Shown: positions 44,319 to 56,964 of the stretch, piece after piece
Numbering within the stretch: position 1 is the first letter of the stretch
Layout: each line of letters starts with the position of its first letter
DNA from: Mucor racemosus
Taxonomy: Eukaryota; Mucoromycota; Mucoromycetes; Mucorales; Mucoraceae
Direction of reading: 5' to 3'
Assembly: GCA_027405735.1 (NCBI GenBank)
Contig: JAPEHQ010000006.1
Coordinates: 248,001 to 312,000 of the forward strand
Length of the DNA: 64,000 nt
Notes under the pieces: generated by a model
What the model was told of the DNA's origin: nothing
Seen by the model: the letters and a program-made list of their open reading frames with translations, nothing else
The model's database searches: none
Position numbers and translations under genes: made by a program

Positions 44319-45377
44319 TTTCCATAACTGTTTCCTGGAAAACAGCATGATACGTTGTACATTTTCCAAGTAGTTAAGAGCCTGAGCTCAATCTGGTTTA
44401 CTGAGTAAATATAAGGACTCACACTTGATAGATCAAACTCCAAATAGTAAATTTCAAATCATCATAGTTGCTTGTGGAAAATTGTGTTCAAAAACAAATA
44501 ATGAATTTCGAGCGAATTTATTTACTTATTTAAGTACTTTTGTTGACAAAAATATAGTTATCGTTTTGATGAAGCACTTTATCTATAGCAATCGCTATAA
44601 TGTTCCTTTATATCAACCCATTTATTTTTGAATTCCCATTTCAGAGTTTATGTTTTAATTCAAAAACGTCATTGTAAGCGATCTAACCGTAAGACAGTTT
44701 ATAACGCAATTGGCTTTATCCAGGTAGGACATCTAAAACTCTAAATAATATTTGTAGCCCACGGATTCAGCTTATCATGCGCTATCTGCATTTTTTATTT
44801 TTGATTAATTTTGTCAGCGATTCTCGATTGTAAACTCAGCTAAGCGGCTTCTTCAGTTGACAGATCAGCATATTGAATTTTGATATAAAGTTATAATTAA
44901 ACGTCAAAGAATGTAACAGTATATACATACGGGTAACTCATTAAATCTGCTACACTGCACAAACTTGGAATCGTCTAGGATGCGGTCTTCTTACCGAAGA
45001 TTTAACGCGTTCTACATAATGTTAAATACCAAGATCAATTGTAAGATGTTCCGATGGTTGTGAAGTACGTGTTTTGTACTAAATAATAATATATACATAT
45101 ATGGTACAATTATTCAAGTTGTTTTACCTGATACGAAATGAGTTTAGTATATCACTATCTTTTAATACTTGTGTGGATATTAATCAATTTTGTAGTGATA
45201 ATTTAATATACCCTGCAGGTTTTTTTTTAGTGCCACAACTCTTAATAATCACAACCATTTAATATGTTTCAAAAGGAAAATTTGCCAAATCGATCCAGTA
45301 AAAAGTTGTTTAATATAAATACATAGCATTTATGCAAGATTAGTTGGCTTTATCTGATCTAATAGAAAAACCATAAA
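44319..45377. other. Intergenic
   Basis: Unique AT-rich DNA between the palindrome and the broken esterase gene. A short frame at 44425-44631 has no motif. The last 200 bp probably contained the esterase promoter. Confidence 0.45.
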
Positions 45378-46740
45378 ATGCTAAGATTGACTTCCTTATT
45401 TATGTTGGCTGTTGGTGCTCTCGCTACAGTAAATGCAACAAATGCAACAAGTGTATCAAATTGCCCTGCCCTTACTATCCGCACAGGTACCACCAGTGTT
45501 TGTGATCTTCGTATTGATGATGTCAAAGTAATCGGTTTCTTGGGTGATAAGTAAAATAATTTAAAGAATTTGAATCGAATTAAATTTTTAATTAATTTGT
45601 TATGTTATAGTTTTGCTGCTGGATTTGGTGCAATGGGTACTAATACCAACTCCCCTTCTGCTGGCACCAGTGATGAATTTGGCACAAATAAAGAATATAT
45701 AGGCATTAGTTATGGTGTCGGTGATGATGATGATGTATTGACAATTACTAACTATATAAAGCATCATCAATCAAATCTTGCTGGTCCATCTCTTGGTTCT
45801 CATGCTACCGAACTGTGTTCTAGTAAATTATACACTATGATTTGTTTTTCTACTGTTTCTAATTCAAACATTTTATTCCATAGAGGATAGTTGTAATGCC
45901 AGATGTAAATATTAAGTAATGTTTCAAATAGTTATTTGAGTACTAATGGATTATTTTAGATATTCCTGAGCAAGATGTATTTAATTCTGCTCAAAGTGGT
46001 ACTGCTATGCATTTGGAGCACATGTTGGATTATTTGATTCCTGGTATTAGGGATAAATATTGATCAATTTGAAGTAGAATGTCAATCAAATTTATAATTA
46101 GAAATAAAATCTATCGCAGGCGTTAGTTTTGAGAATGATTGGGAGCTAATTAGTATTCAAATAGGTGGAAATGACATGCGTAGCTCCTGCAACAGCTCTG
46201 CTAATGTTACAGCTGATCTTTATGGTGGCTATGTTGAATATGCTATTGAAAGAATCCCAGCCAACATTCTTGAAGTTCTTGTCAATCTCATCGGTTATTG
46301 TATTATGACCAACAATGGTACCAGTACCATTGGAAACAAAAAGTTGTGCCAATGTGCCTCCAGCCGATGATCGTGTTAATATGGTCGAGCATTACAATGG
46401 TAATAAATTACAATAGAAATACAGAAATTCCAAATTGCGTGGCTAATATTTTGATATTAGCTTACAACACTAAACTGCAATCTGTTTACAAGTACTATCA
46501 AGATAATCAAGCTGATGATTTTGCGGTCGTTTATCAACAAAATATATCTCTAGTTTCCCTATTGAAGCATTTAGTAATCTCGACTGTCTCCATCCTAGTT
46601 TAAAAAGTCATCAATGGCTTTCAAAATTCTTATGGAATCAACTCTTCCTAGATCAAGCTTCCAAGCCTCAAATCATCAATTATGAAGATAACCTCGCAAT
46701 TTATTGCCCAGTAGACAATGATAGAATTGCAATTGAATAA
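45378..46740 (+). pseudogene. Secreted GDSL esterase / phospholipase B-like gene, inactivated
   Basis: Begins with a signal peptide (MLRLTSLFMLAVGALATVNA). Predicted exons 45378-45550, 45611-45822, 45884-45904, 45960-46043 and 46120 onward join in frame through the GDSL blocks: VIGFLGD, NSAQSGTAM, ISIQIGGNDM, and later DCLHPS with its Asp and His. The nucleophile of the GDS motif is replaced: codon 58, split by intron 1, reads AAT (Asn). A one-base frame change near 46540 separates DFAVVYQ from the DCLHPS block. The region 46300-46450 does not fit the family in any single frame. Loss of Ser plus broken frame argue for a dead gene rather than a non-catalytic relative. Confidence 0.75.
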
Positions 46741-46962
46741 AGAGATCATGATTTGTATTGCAATGCATGATGTGACTCCACATTACATTTATTTAGCTCG
46801 TGATGATTTGCTGTTGATTCCTATGTGAAAACTCCAAAATTTGCATAACTTATCTACTGTACATTTTCTCCCTTTTTCTCTTTCTTTCTTTCTTTTATAT
46901 CTTTTTTTCAAGGTCTAGCTATATAAAACAATCAATTTAATTGTACGAGTATTTATATAATA

Positions 46963-48742
46963 ATGACACAATATTCTAATGAACAAAAGAATGCCGATAA
47001 GGAGCTGCCTCAACCACACAACAGCAACCATATTAGTACAGCTCCACTAAAAGATAAATTGTTGACAAACTCTAGTTATTTGGCAGCAGAAATACCACTA
47101 AAACTGGGTCATTTCATGTCAAATTTATGGATTTCTGGTTCAGAGCTTTCCAACTCTTTCTTTCTTCAAAATGGAGAATGCAATCCAGATTCAGAAAATG
47201 CTCAAATAATTTGGTTATTAGGCCGTCCATATCAGTCTAAACCATTGAATCATATGCAACAAGCTATTTTGGATGCTCAACGGGATGAAATGTTTAGACC
47301 GGGCGCAGATAGAGAAGACGAAGAGATTCATAAAGACAATGTCTCTTTGGTATGGCCGCCTGATTTCTATGATGATTTTACTTCCCGATTATGGATGACC
47401 TATCGTCATAATTATCCTCCTATTCGCCCATCTAATCACAAGACAGATATAGGTTGGGGTTGTATGTTGAGAAGTGGACAAAGTCTATTAGCAAACACAT
47501 TGTTAATTCATTTTTTATCAAGAGGTATTTGTATTTTTATGCAGACACTTGATTTGATGTGCTGCGGTTCATTTATTGACCAATGATGATTTTAGATTGG
47601 AGACGACAAAAGCAAACAGCAGCAGCCAAGAAGCAATATGGAAAGGTAATATAACATTTAAGGTAATGAGTATATAGCAGATATTGACATTTTTCTATTA
47701 AAGATCATACATTGGTTTTTGGATGAGCTATCACCCAGAGCGCCTTTCTCGATCCACAGGATTGCATTATTAGGCAAGCAGTTGGGCAAAAACATTGGAG
47801 AGTGGTTTGGCCCCAGTACAATTAGTCAAGTGATTCAGTAAGTTGAACATCAAATGCTTATTGTCTCGAGAATTAAAATAATCATTTCCATTGTTAGAGC
47901 ATTAGTATCTGATTTTCAACCCGCTGATTTATCAGTTTATATCGCCACAGATGGCACAATTTATTTAGATGGCATACAAGATGTTACCACTGGAAAAAAG
48001 CCACGAGGTGATTTCAGCTATTTGTCCAATAAGTTATCTTCAAACAGCTCAGATGAAGGACGAGAGGAAGCAAAAAATCTATACGATGCAAGCAGTACTC
48101 CACAAGAAGATGCTATACCTCCCAATGACATGTTACCAGACGACAAGGAAACTGTATTCAAGCCTGTACTCATGCTAGTTGCTTTGAGATTGGGCATTGA
48201 TTCACTTCATCCAACCTATTACCCTGCACTTAAAGCATGTTTTGAGCTACCATCATTTGTAGGTATTGCAGGTGGTAGACCAAATTCATCTCTATATTTC
48301 ATAGGTCTACAAGGAGATGATTTAATATACCTCGACCCTCATTTTTCAAGACCAGCATTGGAAACCAAAAGCTTATCAGAGTATACAAGAGAAGATTTTA
48401 GTACTTATCATTGTACAATACCTCGCAGAATTCCCATTTCTAATCTCGATCCCTCAATGATGCTTGGATTCTATTGCCGCACTCAAAAAGAGCTCGATTT
48501 GTTTTGTGATCAAGTCAAAACAGTAAGTTAAAATTAAGCGAATTGTTTGATTAAAGCTAAATTTAAATATTTAGATATCTCAAAAGTATAGTGCTATATT
48601 CAGTATTCAACAAAACGCACCTGAATATGATGAAGATGTTCGTAGCGAAAACGACTTTGGGGTGATGAGTGATGAAGATGATCAATTGGAAGAAGAGTGT
48701 AAAAATGATAGCAATGATAGTGATTGCAATTCTATTTTTTAA
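46963..48742 (+). CDS. ATG4: Autophagy cysteine protease Atg4
   Basis: Trims Atg8 to expose its C-terminal Gly and later removes it from phosphatidylethanolamine. Five exons, 46963-47524, 47596-47645, 47704-47837, 47898-48522 and 48575-48742, give 512 residues in one frame. The catalytic Cys167 lies in GWGCMLRSGQ, and Asp395 and His397 in YLDPHFSRPAL. A GG-rich block GIAGGRPNSSLYFIG precedes them. The tail is rich in Asp/Glu and ends FGVMSDEDD..., SDCNSIF. The insert at residues 280-330 is Ser/Asp-rich, as in other fungal Atg4 proteins. A CT-rich leader and TATATAAAA near 46918 precede the start. Confidence 0.95.
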
Positions 48743-50318
48743 TAAGTGTGTTCAATATAAAGATATACCAGCAAAAAATAAATTAAAAAATGTGTATTTA
48801 TAAATTTAAAAATGGTATTTATACGGTATGTCATTCTAATGATTTATTATAAGGTAAATCATCAAACACATAATTATTCCATAGTTTGGTAATTGGCTGC
48901 CACATGATGTTTACCAAAGGGACATCATGCTATTTCTAAAACACTTTTCACAAGTTAATCAAGATGCTCAACTTCATCTTCATTCGGGAAGTTTTTCTGT
49001 GAGCTTCGTTTGCTTTATATGTTAACAGTGGGAATGTCTTTTATTGAATGATATTACGCTGAATAAATCGTAATATAAAAGGATGATCTATGATAAACTT
49101 TTTCGTCATAAAATCAAATGTTACCTCTAATTAATCTATATACCCTTTTTATTATCATGTAAATGGATATACCATTAATTCATAAACAAATTTCCAAGTG
49201 TGATTTTCTTTCAAGCATACAGCTTTTGGCACAGTAATAAGGTCAAGTTTTATAGCTTCAAATCTTTCCTATCCCCTTTTTCTAAACGCAAAAGTATATT
49301 TACCATCACATTAGATCTTCAAAGATTCTATAAAGAACTAAGAAAAGGGCTATAAAGGTATACAAATACTCTTCCATTACATTTTTTTTGTAAGCAAAAA
49401 AGTTTGTGGTAATCTTTATTCATGCGAACTCATACATTTGTCGATCTGAAAATTATACACAGTAGACAAGCTCACTGCTTCAAATTTATCGGTTTTTTTT
49501 TATTTACAACAAATACTTCATGACAAAAGTAAACAGTATTTTTGATTAGTTTGTTACATAATTTTTTGATTATCCACACTTTTCAATGTTAACATTTAAG
49601 AAGGGTTAGAGTAGTCGCATTGTAAGCAATAAAATCTTATTTAGTATAATCTTAGCCCTTCATTTGGTATTGATACCATTAGAGCAGCTATACGCTAAAA
49701 CAAGGAAACTTTTTCAAAGAAGAATGAGACGCTTGCAATGCAATTTGTAGGCAATTACCGGTTAGTAAAACAGCAATTGTGGTACGAAATTGGCCATTGG
49801 AAACATAGCAAAGATAATTCAAGTATTATGCTGTAGCAAACTACACTGTAAATCATATTCATATGTAAATAACTATTTCGTCCAATTCAGCAGATTGACT
49901 TAGTGGCGAGGAGGGGGGGGGGATCTGTACTTGATTAATCAGGCAAGTTAAAAAATAATTGATCGAGTCATTGTTGGTTTTGTCAATCTACAGATGTTAA
50001 AAAGTGTATACTAGTTGGTTGCACTAGAACGCCCACCCCAATAATTGTTTGAATCTCGCGGACGAGACAGAATAAATGGAAACCACGGTTTCGATATCAA
50101 AATAAAATTAGTTTATTATTTTAAGTTATATCAGGTTTTCAATGTATAACGAGCTGGTCAACACCGCTACGCGGTATACAGCTCGTGCTGCTGCAGGCCT
50201 CTTTTTATCGTACTGTACCAATAGTTAGAAAGCATATATGTATATATATATAACTGTTATTTTCAAAGATATACTAACGGTAACTGCGTATGTTGTCTCT
50301 TGCTTTTCCATAATCATC

Positions 50319-50356
<38 letters not shown>

Positions 50357-50497
50357 ATACAATAAAATAATACTAAATTACTTCTATTATATAAAGCAAT
50401 GTTCAACTATTTCTATTACAAAAAACTATAACTTCTTTGAGAAGAACAATACCTCAAAAAAGGGGTAGTATCATCTCAAGGAGCTGTAACAGCTAAA
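48743..50497. other. Intergenic, nothing coding recognised
   Basis: AT-rich. Features are a G9-10 run near 49913-49921, a GC-rich hairpin CCGCTACGCGG near 50165-50175, a TA-rich stretch near 50236-50250 and a poly-T run of about 30 at 50321-50350. No gene was found on either strand. Confidence 0.45.
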
Positions 50498-50870
50498 ATG
50501 ATTACTTTACGCAACCATTATTTGTATATAAATACAGGTCATTTTAACAGCTTCATTTCAACATCTCATCTCCTCATTCATATTCAAATTCTACCAACAA
50601 CAAACATACAAAAGCCCCCTCAAAACGGGTATCTGCTGTCCGCAGACAACCCATGCTTGACTGGAAACCCCCTTCTCTCCTCCATTCGATTGATCATCAT
50701 CCTTGTAAGTAATATTAGGAATGAAATTCTCGCCTAATATATCGTTCTTTTATAGCGGGATCAAGTTTATAAACAAACTCACCAAAAATCTTCCGGAGTG
50801 ATTGCCGCTATCCTTGATCCATTGGTGTCAGACCCGGCTTTTGCAGGCATAAGCGGTCGTCAGTACATTT
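50498..50870 (+). CDS. Possible small spliced gene
   Basis: A frame from 50498 reaches a strong donor (GTAAGT at 50705). A second exon after TTTTATAG (50755) continues in the same phase to a stop at about 50870, giving roughly 120 codons. The second exon reads RDQVYKQTHQ through GISGRQYI. The local composition is less AT-rich than the surroundings. Against it, a TATA-like GTATATAAATAC sits inside the proposed first exon near 50525, so the true transcript may start downstream, where only a short frame from the ATG near 50654 is left. No family is recognised. Confidence 0.25.
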
Positions 50871-51590
50871 AATGATAATGCAAAGACAAGGTACTAAATA
50901 ATTGTATCACTTTTTTTTTGTATATTCTTGTTCTCCTCTTCTTTCATTCTATTGTCTTCCTTCTCTTCCTTCTTCTCTTTGGTTGTTCTTCTTCATTCTT
51001 TTTGTTTGGGTGTGCTTTATCGTTGCATGATCCTTTTTTTTTTATTTAAATTATTGTATACAGTATATTTATTTAATTTTGACTGTGAAATACGACCATA
51101 TGATTTAAAAAATAAAGTAATAATCAAATAGAAGTATGTGAATACGCTTAAGGCCTTAATATTCAATACACTTTTAATTAATTTGATCTCAAATCCTCCA
51201 AGAACCAAAAAAAAAAAAAAAAAAACATCCCCTAAATATACGGCTTCATGTTTCTACTATTGTGCGTTTTAGATTCATCGGAAAAAGCGGATCAAAAAGC
51301 AATTTATGCTTCGAAAATAGGCACCAAATAGCACTGTCTCCCAGTTGTAATTTCGCTGATCAGTCGTTATTTTTGAGTGCATCATAATATGTAAATTGAG
51401 TGTTTTTCGGCCAACTTTAATCTAAACGAGCACAAATTTGGACATATATATATATAAGCCTTGGGAACATCCACAGATTTGCCAGTTATCAACTTCTATG
51501 AGTTGTTTTTGGTTGTTTATATCCAAAATTTGTCATTTTCTCCTATTTTGTAATATAAGTCCCGCCGCCCTAATCATCAGAATTGGAGGG
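50871..51590. other. Intergenic, pyrimidine-rich
   Basis: A long CT-rich stretch lies at 50910-51010 and a poly-A run of about 19 at 51209-51226. No gene recognised. Confidence 0.45.
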
Positions 51591-52790
51591 TTCAACTTTT
51601 TCTAATAACTGGCTTCATACTAAACGCCTTTATGATATACCTTAGTTCCTATTAAATATATATAAATTATATAATTGCATTATGCTACCTGTTCTTGAAT
51701 TTATTTTATACCTTACGAAAGACCCAAAAAACACGTAAAATCCACTGCTTTTTCCTTGAAAACTGGTTCCAACTTTTCATTCCTGCTCAACTTTGTTTTT
51801 TATTAAATAACACCAAGAAAAAATTATATGCCAATGTACCTGAGATGTTCAAGTTTAATTTAATAAGGCGTCTCAGGATATATCCTATTTTTTGCAGTTG
51901 GTATAACTATTATAGTGCTAATGTTTCAGATTTTTACAGATATTTCATATTTCACTGCTAAACCTAAAAATTAAAAACTTGGAGCCTGAATATCTCTGCA
52001 AAAAATTAAGCTATATTAACACTTTTTAATAATAAAACTTACTTGTTTTGAAGTTCTCTAACAAATTTAAGTATAAAAAAATTCTGAGCACTTTTGTTTT
52101 TATTTTATTTTTTTGACATTTTTGTATTAGATTTCAAAATATTCTTTAAATTGAGCGGCATTATTCTTACATTTATGTCATTTATCACATTGAGATCTAC
52201 CAAACCCAATTTACATTTTCTCAAAATATTGATTTTTCGTGGAGATATCCTCAAAAATGTGTACAAAAAGATACATCCATTTCTAGCTTCCATTTTTCCC
52301 CTGTATACCCTCATCCCAAATTCTGAATTTGAAAAAAAATTGACAAAAATCTCGTTTTCTCTACGACAAAGGTAGCTATAAAGCTCAATAATAGCGCATT
52401 CGATAGATGATCTTGTTATACATTATTTCCATTACTTATATCTAAAAAATATCTATAAAAATTGATGGGTATCTTCAAAAAACCTCCAAATTTTCAATCG
52501 CACTTTACGCAAAATTTAATGTGAAACGTTTACCTGACTTTTGCTTAGATGGATACAGAATTTAAAACTGTACAAAAACCATTTAAAACGCGAGGTCTAC
52601 TCGCTTTGCAATTCATGAGCTATTAAATGATTTTGTTTTTTTGATCATTTTTACTTTTTAGTCATTTTTTTCATCATCAAATCAATCGTGGAACTCAGTT
52701 CATATAGGTACAAAATACTAAACTGTAGTATAAACCATCATTTTGGTTATTTCCATGGACTTTGATCCTAGTAAATATGGTAAATCAGGT
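51591..52790 (+). repeat. Dispersed repeat R2, long copy
   Basis: Collinear with 36090-37270 in the left palindrome flank and arm at moderate divergence, and with part of 27105-27600. Shared landmarks are GCATTATGCTACCT, ACTGCTTTTTCCTT, ATGCCAATGTACCTGAGATG, ATTTTTCGTGGAGATATCCTC and TATACCCTCATCCCAAA. A minus-strand frame containing FLRISPRKINIL is shared with the palindrome copy, but the rest of that frame is not conserved. Confidence 0.7.
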
Positions 52791-54377
52791 TTTTCAATGC
52801 CTAGATTTTGTTTCATTGTTTAAATTTATTCTTTTGATTAGAGACTCTTGAACTATTAATTAATAAAAAATGGAATCTGTGATTCGAAATTGAATTTTGG
52901 AACGGCATTTAATAGATATTGATTAACCTCTATGTATGTATTGTAATTTTATCAGAAACTGTCTTAATTTTTGAAATGAAATATATACTTGTGTTTGTTG
53001 TGTATTCTAAGGGTTGGCTACACCTAGATTTCTTGAAACTAGATTCAATTCACGTATACATGACATACAATACGGTGTAAATGGGTGTTTTTGACGACAG
53101 ACAAGGCAAAATCAGGTTTGATACGTGCATGTATCAACGGTAAATCACATCTTAAAACGTGGAGCGTGAGATCCTACACTGATAAAAATTTATTTAATAA
53201 CCAAATTAAAATTGATAAACTATCAAGAACCGAAGCAACCTATTTATTTAGTGAAATTAAAGCATACATCAGTAAAGATACATTATTAAGTAATTTTATT
53301 ATATTTGTTTACTCGTAGTTGCATGAACTATTTACACGTTGACAAAAGAAGAAAGTATCTAGAAATTAATTAATGCAACAATGTCCGTGTCAATACCATG
53401 CTACCACGATAAAAAGACAATTTGCTACATTCTACCGCCCTAATAAACGTGGCAAACAATTGACAACATTGTAATATATCCTAATATATACTACAATTTC
53501 GATCAATACGTCTCGGAAATATATATATATATGTACATCGTTGTAAGTAAATTACGATATTTGGGAATTGAAATTTTTATCCACTCCTTGAATTGTACAA
53601 TAACAGTTATTGTATGATATATACGCGGCACAATATTTCATTTTACTTTCTACCAAATTTGAACCGGTTTACACCTCATAGGTGTACAGATTGATTAAAA
53701 AAGAAAGCTACACCAGATAGAATTACCAGCGACATTGTGATTAGGTCGATCATGATAGTAGAAAATTTTACAATAATATCTTACGTCTGTTTTTGATTGC
53801 AAATGATGAAAGAAATCAAATGATAATCAAAGACAATGATACCCAGCATAACGGATTCCAGATTACTAGTTTAATTCGTCTCTTTATTGTTTCATGAGAG
53901 AGAACAATTGAACATGTGCTAAATGAATCATCAATCTACAATGGTATGATCAGCTCATGTGGTTATTTTTTGAATTCTTTATTAAAATATGATTAAGGGA
54001 GGAAAAAGGGGACAATTCAAATTGGAGGTTAGCAAGTGTGAAAGATCAACATTCCAATAAAGATGATTAAAATGCCATTTTGGCTTGATTTATTTAATAT
54101 TGTGTATAATTCATATGGTTGATTGATTGATTGTTAACATACATACAAATATTATATAAAAAAATTAACATGCAACTTGAGGTTGGACAAAGAGAAAGAA
54201 AAAAGAATATACAACTTTAGTAAAAAGAGAAAAAAAAAGACTAATAAAAAAGGAAGACGAGGAGAAGGAGAAAAGAATAAAAGCGGGAGAGTGGGGTATG
54301 CATTGAACGAACAAACTTGGACAATTGAAGAAAAGAAATAGAATGAAATAAAATGAGTATAATAAGTTTGTTTTGAT
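52791..54377. other. Intergenic, nothing coding recognised
   Basis: AT-rich. A 77-codon frame at 53085-53318 has no motif and no neighbouring exons. A TA microsatellite lies near 53520-53532. The last 200 bp are the probable 3' UTR of the minus-strand acidic protein gene. Confidence 0.45.
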
Positions 54378-55403
54378 TTACAAGATTGTAACAGCAGAAG
54401 AAGCAGATGATGTGGATGCTGAATCACTCAGTGTTTCTTTTCCTTTGTGTTTGGACATGTACTTTGGTGGTGATAATGCTCTCATAAATCGCAATTTGTG
54501 TGGTTTTCTACTTGACAATACCATCTTCTTCTTTACTGGTAAATCTTCACTGTCTGAATAATAATCTTCAACGTTAATTTCTCGTAATGGGATTCTATCT
54601 TGCACTGCATTCTCTTCTTCTTGTGGTGATGTGCGTCTTATTTTCTTTTCGTATTGTTGTCGACTGTGCCAATGACGAGGAGGTCTATTCTCATCATCAT
54701 CTTCGTTCTCGTCATCGTCTTCATCATCATCATCTTGAAAGATGTTATTACTAATGTTATTATTGTCCTGATAGATACAAGATAACCATGCTGAACTTGG
54801 ATCGTAAAAATCACCAAATTCATTGTCGTTAATGCCTTGTTCTTGATCTTCTTCTTCTTCCTCGTCGTCATCTTCATCAAAGATTGATTTTCTAAGCTTG
54901 TTTGTTGTAACAGGAGGTGATTGTTGGTGCATCGGTTCATCATCAAAGATTGATTTTCTATTTATTGGGCGTTCAGGTGAAGACATTGGACATAAACTAG
55001 ATGAGAAAAAATCCCCTTCATCGGATTCTTCGTCTTCGGAAAACGAGAAATCTTTTGAAGGTTTATCCATTATGCTTATTTTGTCAGCATTTAAAAACAT
55101 ATCCAAATTTGGGTGAGAAGAGTTTGAAGATGGTGTAGCAGCTTTTGCATCTTGTTCTTCTTTTTCTTCGCGGATAACTTGCATCAATTTATCATTAAAA
55201 CTTGTAACTGGAAGCTGATATTGAACAGCTCTCATTCGAGAACCACTTGATTGTGAATTAATTGTCATACGAGAAAGTCGAGTACATGGTGTGAATGTGA
55301 AGCATGGGTTTTGTGTATTATCTACTGGCGTGGGCTCGGCATCATCATCAAAGATATTGAAAGTCGGACGTCGAGGTGTTTGTAAACCTTGTTGATTTGA
55401 CAT
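54378..55403 (-). CDS. Acidic, low-complexity protein with IFDD repeats, unknown function
   Basis: Intronless frame of 341 residues from the Met at 55403 (MSNQQGLQTPRRPTFNIFDD). The frame stays open upstream, but that part is Phe/Leu/Ser-rich and comes from a CT-rich leader, so I reject the longer start. Four related acidic motifs are seen: NIFDDDAEP, SIFDDEP, SIFDEDDDE and NIFQDDDDE, the second and third preceded by RK. Two long Asp/Glu runs follow. The C-terminus is basic, then Ser-rich (RKPHKLRFMRALSPPKYMSK). It contains several SP/TP sites. The composition suits a nuclear, phosphorylated, largely disordered protein. No family is recognised. Confidence 0.65.
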   Translation of the reverse strand: MSNQQGLQTPRRPTFNIFDDDAEPTPVDNTQNPCFTFTPCTRLSRMTINSQSSGSRMRAVQYQLPVTSFNDKLMQVIREEKEEQDAKAATPSSNSSHPNLDMFLNADKISIMDKPSKDFSFSEDEESDEGDFFSSSLCPMSSPERPINRKSIFDDEPMHQQSPPVTTNKLRKSIFDEDDDEEEEEDQEQGINDNEFGDFYDPSSAWLSCIYQDNNNISNNIFQDDDDEDDDENEDDDENRPPRHWHSRQQYEKKIRRTSPQEEENAVQDRIPLREINVEDYYSDSEDLPVKKKMVLSSRKPHKLRFMRALSPPKYMSKHKGKETLSDSASTSSASSAVTIL

Positions 55404-56276
55404 GTTTGTGTTATTTGCGTATATGTGTGTATCAAGAAGGTTCTGTTCGAACGGATAATGAAAAAAAAAGGATAAAAAGGGAGAAAAGAGGAAAAGGGGA
55501 GATAAAGAGAAAGAAATAATCCTTGGGAATATCATGGTTCCATTTGTTTGTTCTACACCTGCCCAATCAACGCTGCTAAACTACCACCTCAATCACCTTA
55601 TTAGGGAATCAGTTGCTTTTTTACGCGTCTAGGTTGAGGAAAAATATTTTCATCCTATCATACACCCTCAATTGTGACGCATGTTAAATGTCTAAAATGT
55701 AACAAATATGCCTTGACGCTTCAAGTTTTAGTTGATATGCATAAAAAAAGTAAGGCAGTAAGCAAACAATTCGCTTTGATGATTGCCGATCACTTATAAT
55801 GTAGACCCCAAACCCCATTTTTATTCAAGGATGTAACAATGTATAAACAAAATGTTGCTTACAATTGTACATGATGTATCAAACTCACATTGCGTTGTCA
55901 AATTATCAACAATATCCGTTGCCATGGACTCCGAACGGAGTTAATCAAAGGTTGCATAGAAACCAATTTCTGTGCCTGGTTTCTATAGCAACAAAAGAAA
56001 TCATAGTAACAGACTATAGTTACTAGACATGTTCAAAAGTTGCCTACTCCTCTGTACGAAAATAAAGTAAAAAAAGAAAAAGAATAAAGTTAAAAATAGG
56101 TAGCTTGAACTTGATGATTTACTACTAGCATTCGTGTAACGAGAATTAAGAGAATAATGATAAACGGAAAGGGTATAATGGAAGATACCTAGTATAAAAG
56201 TTCACAGGAATATTTAATAATTACTTTTATTTTACTCTCTTTCTTTTACAAATCTGTAAAAAAAAATATTCAAAAA
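55404..56276. other. Divergent promoter region
   Basis: Separates the minus-strand acidic protein gene from the plus-strand deaminase gene. It contains CT-rich leaders on both sides. No gene recognised in between. Confidence 0.5.
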
Positions 56277-56832
56277 ATGGCCATCAATTCTTCTCCTAAT
56301 CGTGAACAAATGTTAAAGCATCTTACTCAAACAGTCAAAGTTGCATCAAGAACAAAGACTTTTGGTCGTCATCCATTTGGTAGTATCCTTGTTGGCCCTG
56401 ATAATGAAACCGTCTTGTTGGAGCAAGGTAACATTGATACACTTCATCACGCCGAGAGTACTCTTTGCCATGTAGCTTGTAAGTGTGTGTTTTTTTTTAT
56501 ATCGAAAATAAATTTATCTCTGAAATGTTTGATTTATTCAAGGGACCAATTTCTCGCCCGAATATCTGGCTAATTGCACACTCTATACCAACTTTGAACC
56601 TTGTGTCATGTGTGCTGGATCATGCTATTGGGCCAACATTGGCAGAGTGGTTTATGGCATTGCTGAAGAACGTTTACTAGAATTGACAGGTAATAATGAA
56701 GAAAACCCTACAATGTCAATGCCTTGTAGGAAGGTATTTGAAGCAGGGCAACGTCAAGTTCAAGTAGAAGGACCATTCCCTGAATTGGAAAAGGAAATCA
56801 TAGCAGACCATTTAGAATTTTGGGCAAAATAA
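56277..56832 (+). CDS. Cytidine/guanine-deaminase-type nucleoside deaminase
   Basis: Zinc hydrolase of the CMP/dCMP deaminase fold. Two exons, 56277-56478 and 56543-56832, give 163 residues. The zinc site is complete: HAE at 58-60, with Glu60 as proton shuttle, and PCVMC at 87-91. The short single-domain form and the FEPCVMCAGSCYWANIGRVV block resemble guanine deaminase and related small nucleoside deaminases rather than the tRNA adenosine deaminase Tad2. The substrate cannot be fixed from motifs alone. The intron uses GTAAGT and TTCAAG. Confidence 0.85.
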
Positions 56833-56964
56833 AATTATTTATATAAAATCCGCGAATTTATTTAATGCTTAATTCAAGAAATCTTTTCTTTTTCTTTCTC
56901 TCTCTTTTCGTTATCTATACTTGTTTGTGTAACAAGAAATCCGCAATCTTGACATTATTATAAA

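Noticed and set aside
50238..50468. Frame encoding a run of Phe
   Set aside because: It is produced by a poly-T tract of about 30 bases.
55404..55535. N-terminal extension of the acidic protein as a signal peptide
   Set aside because: The hydrophobic residues come from a pyrimidine-rich leader read in frame, and the protein that follows looks nuclear, not secreted.
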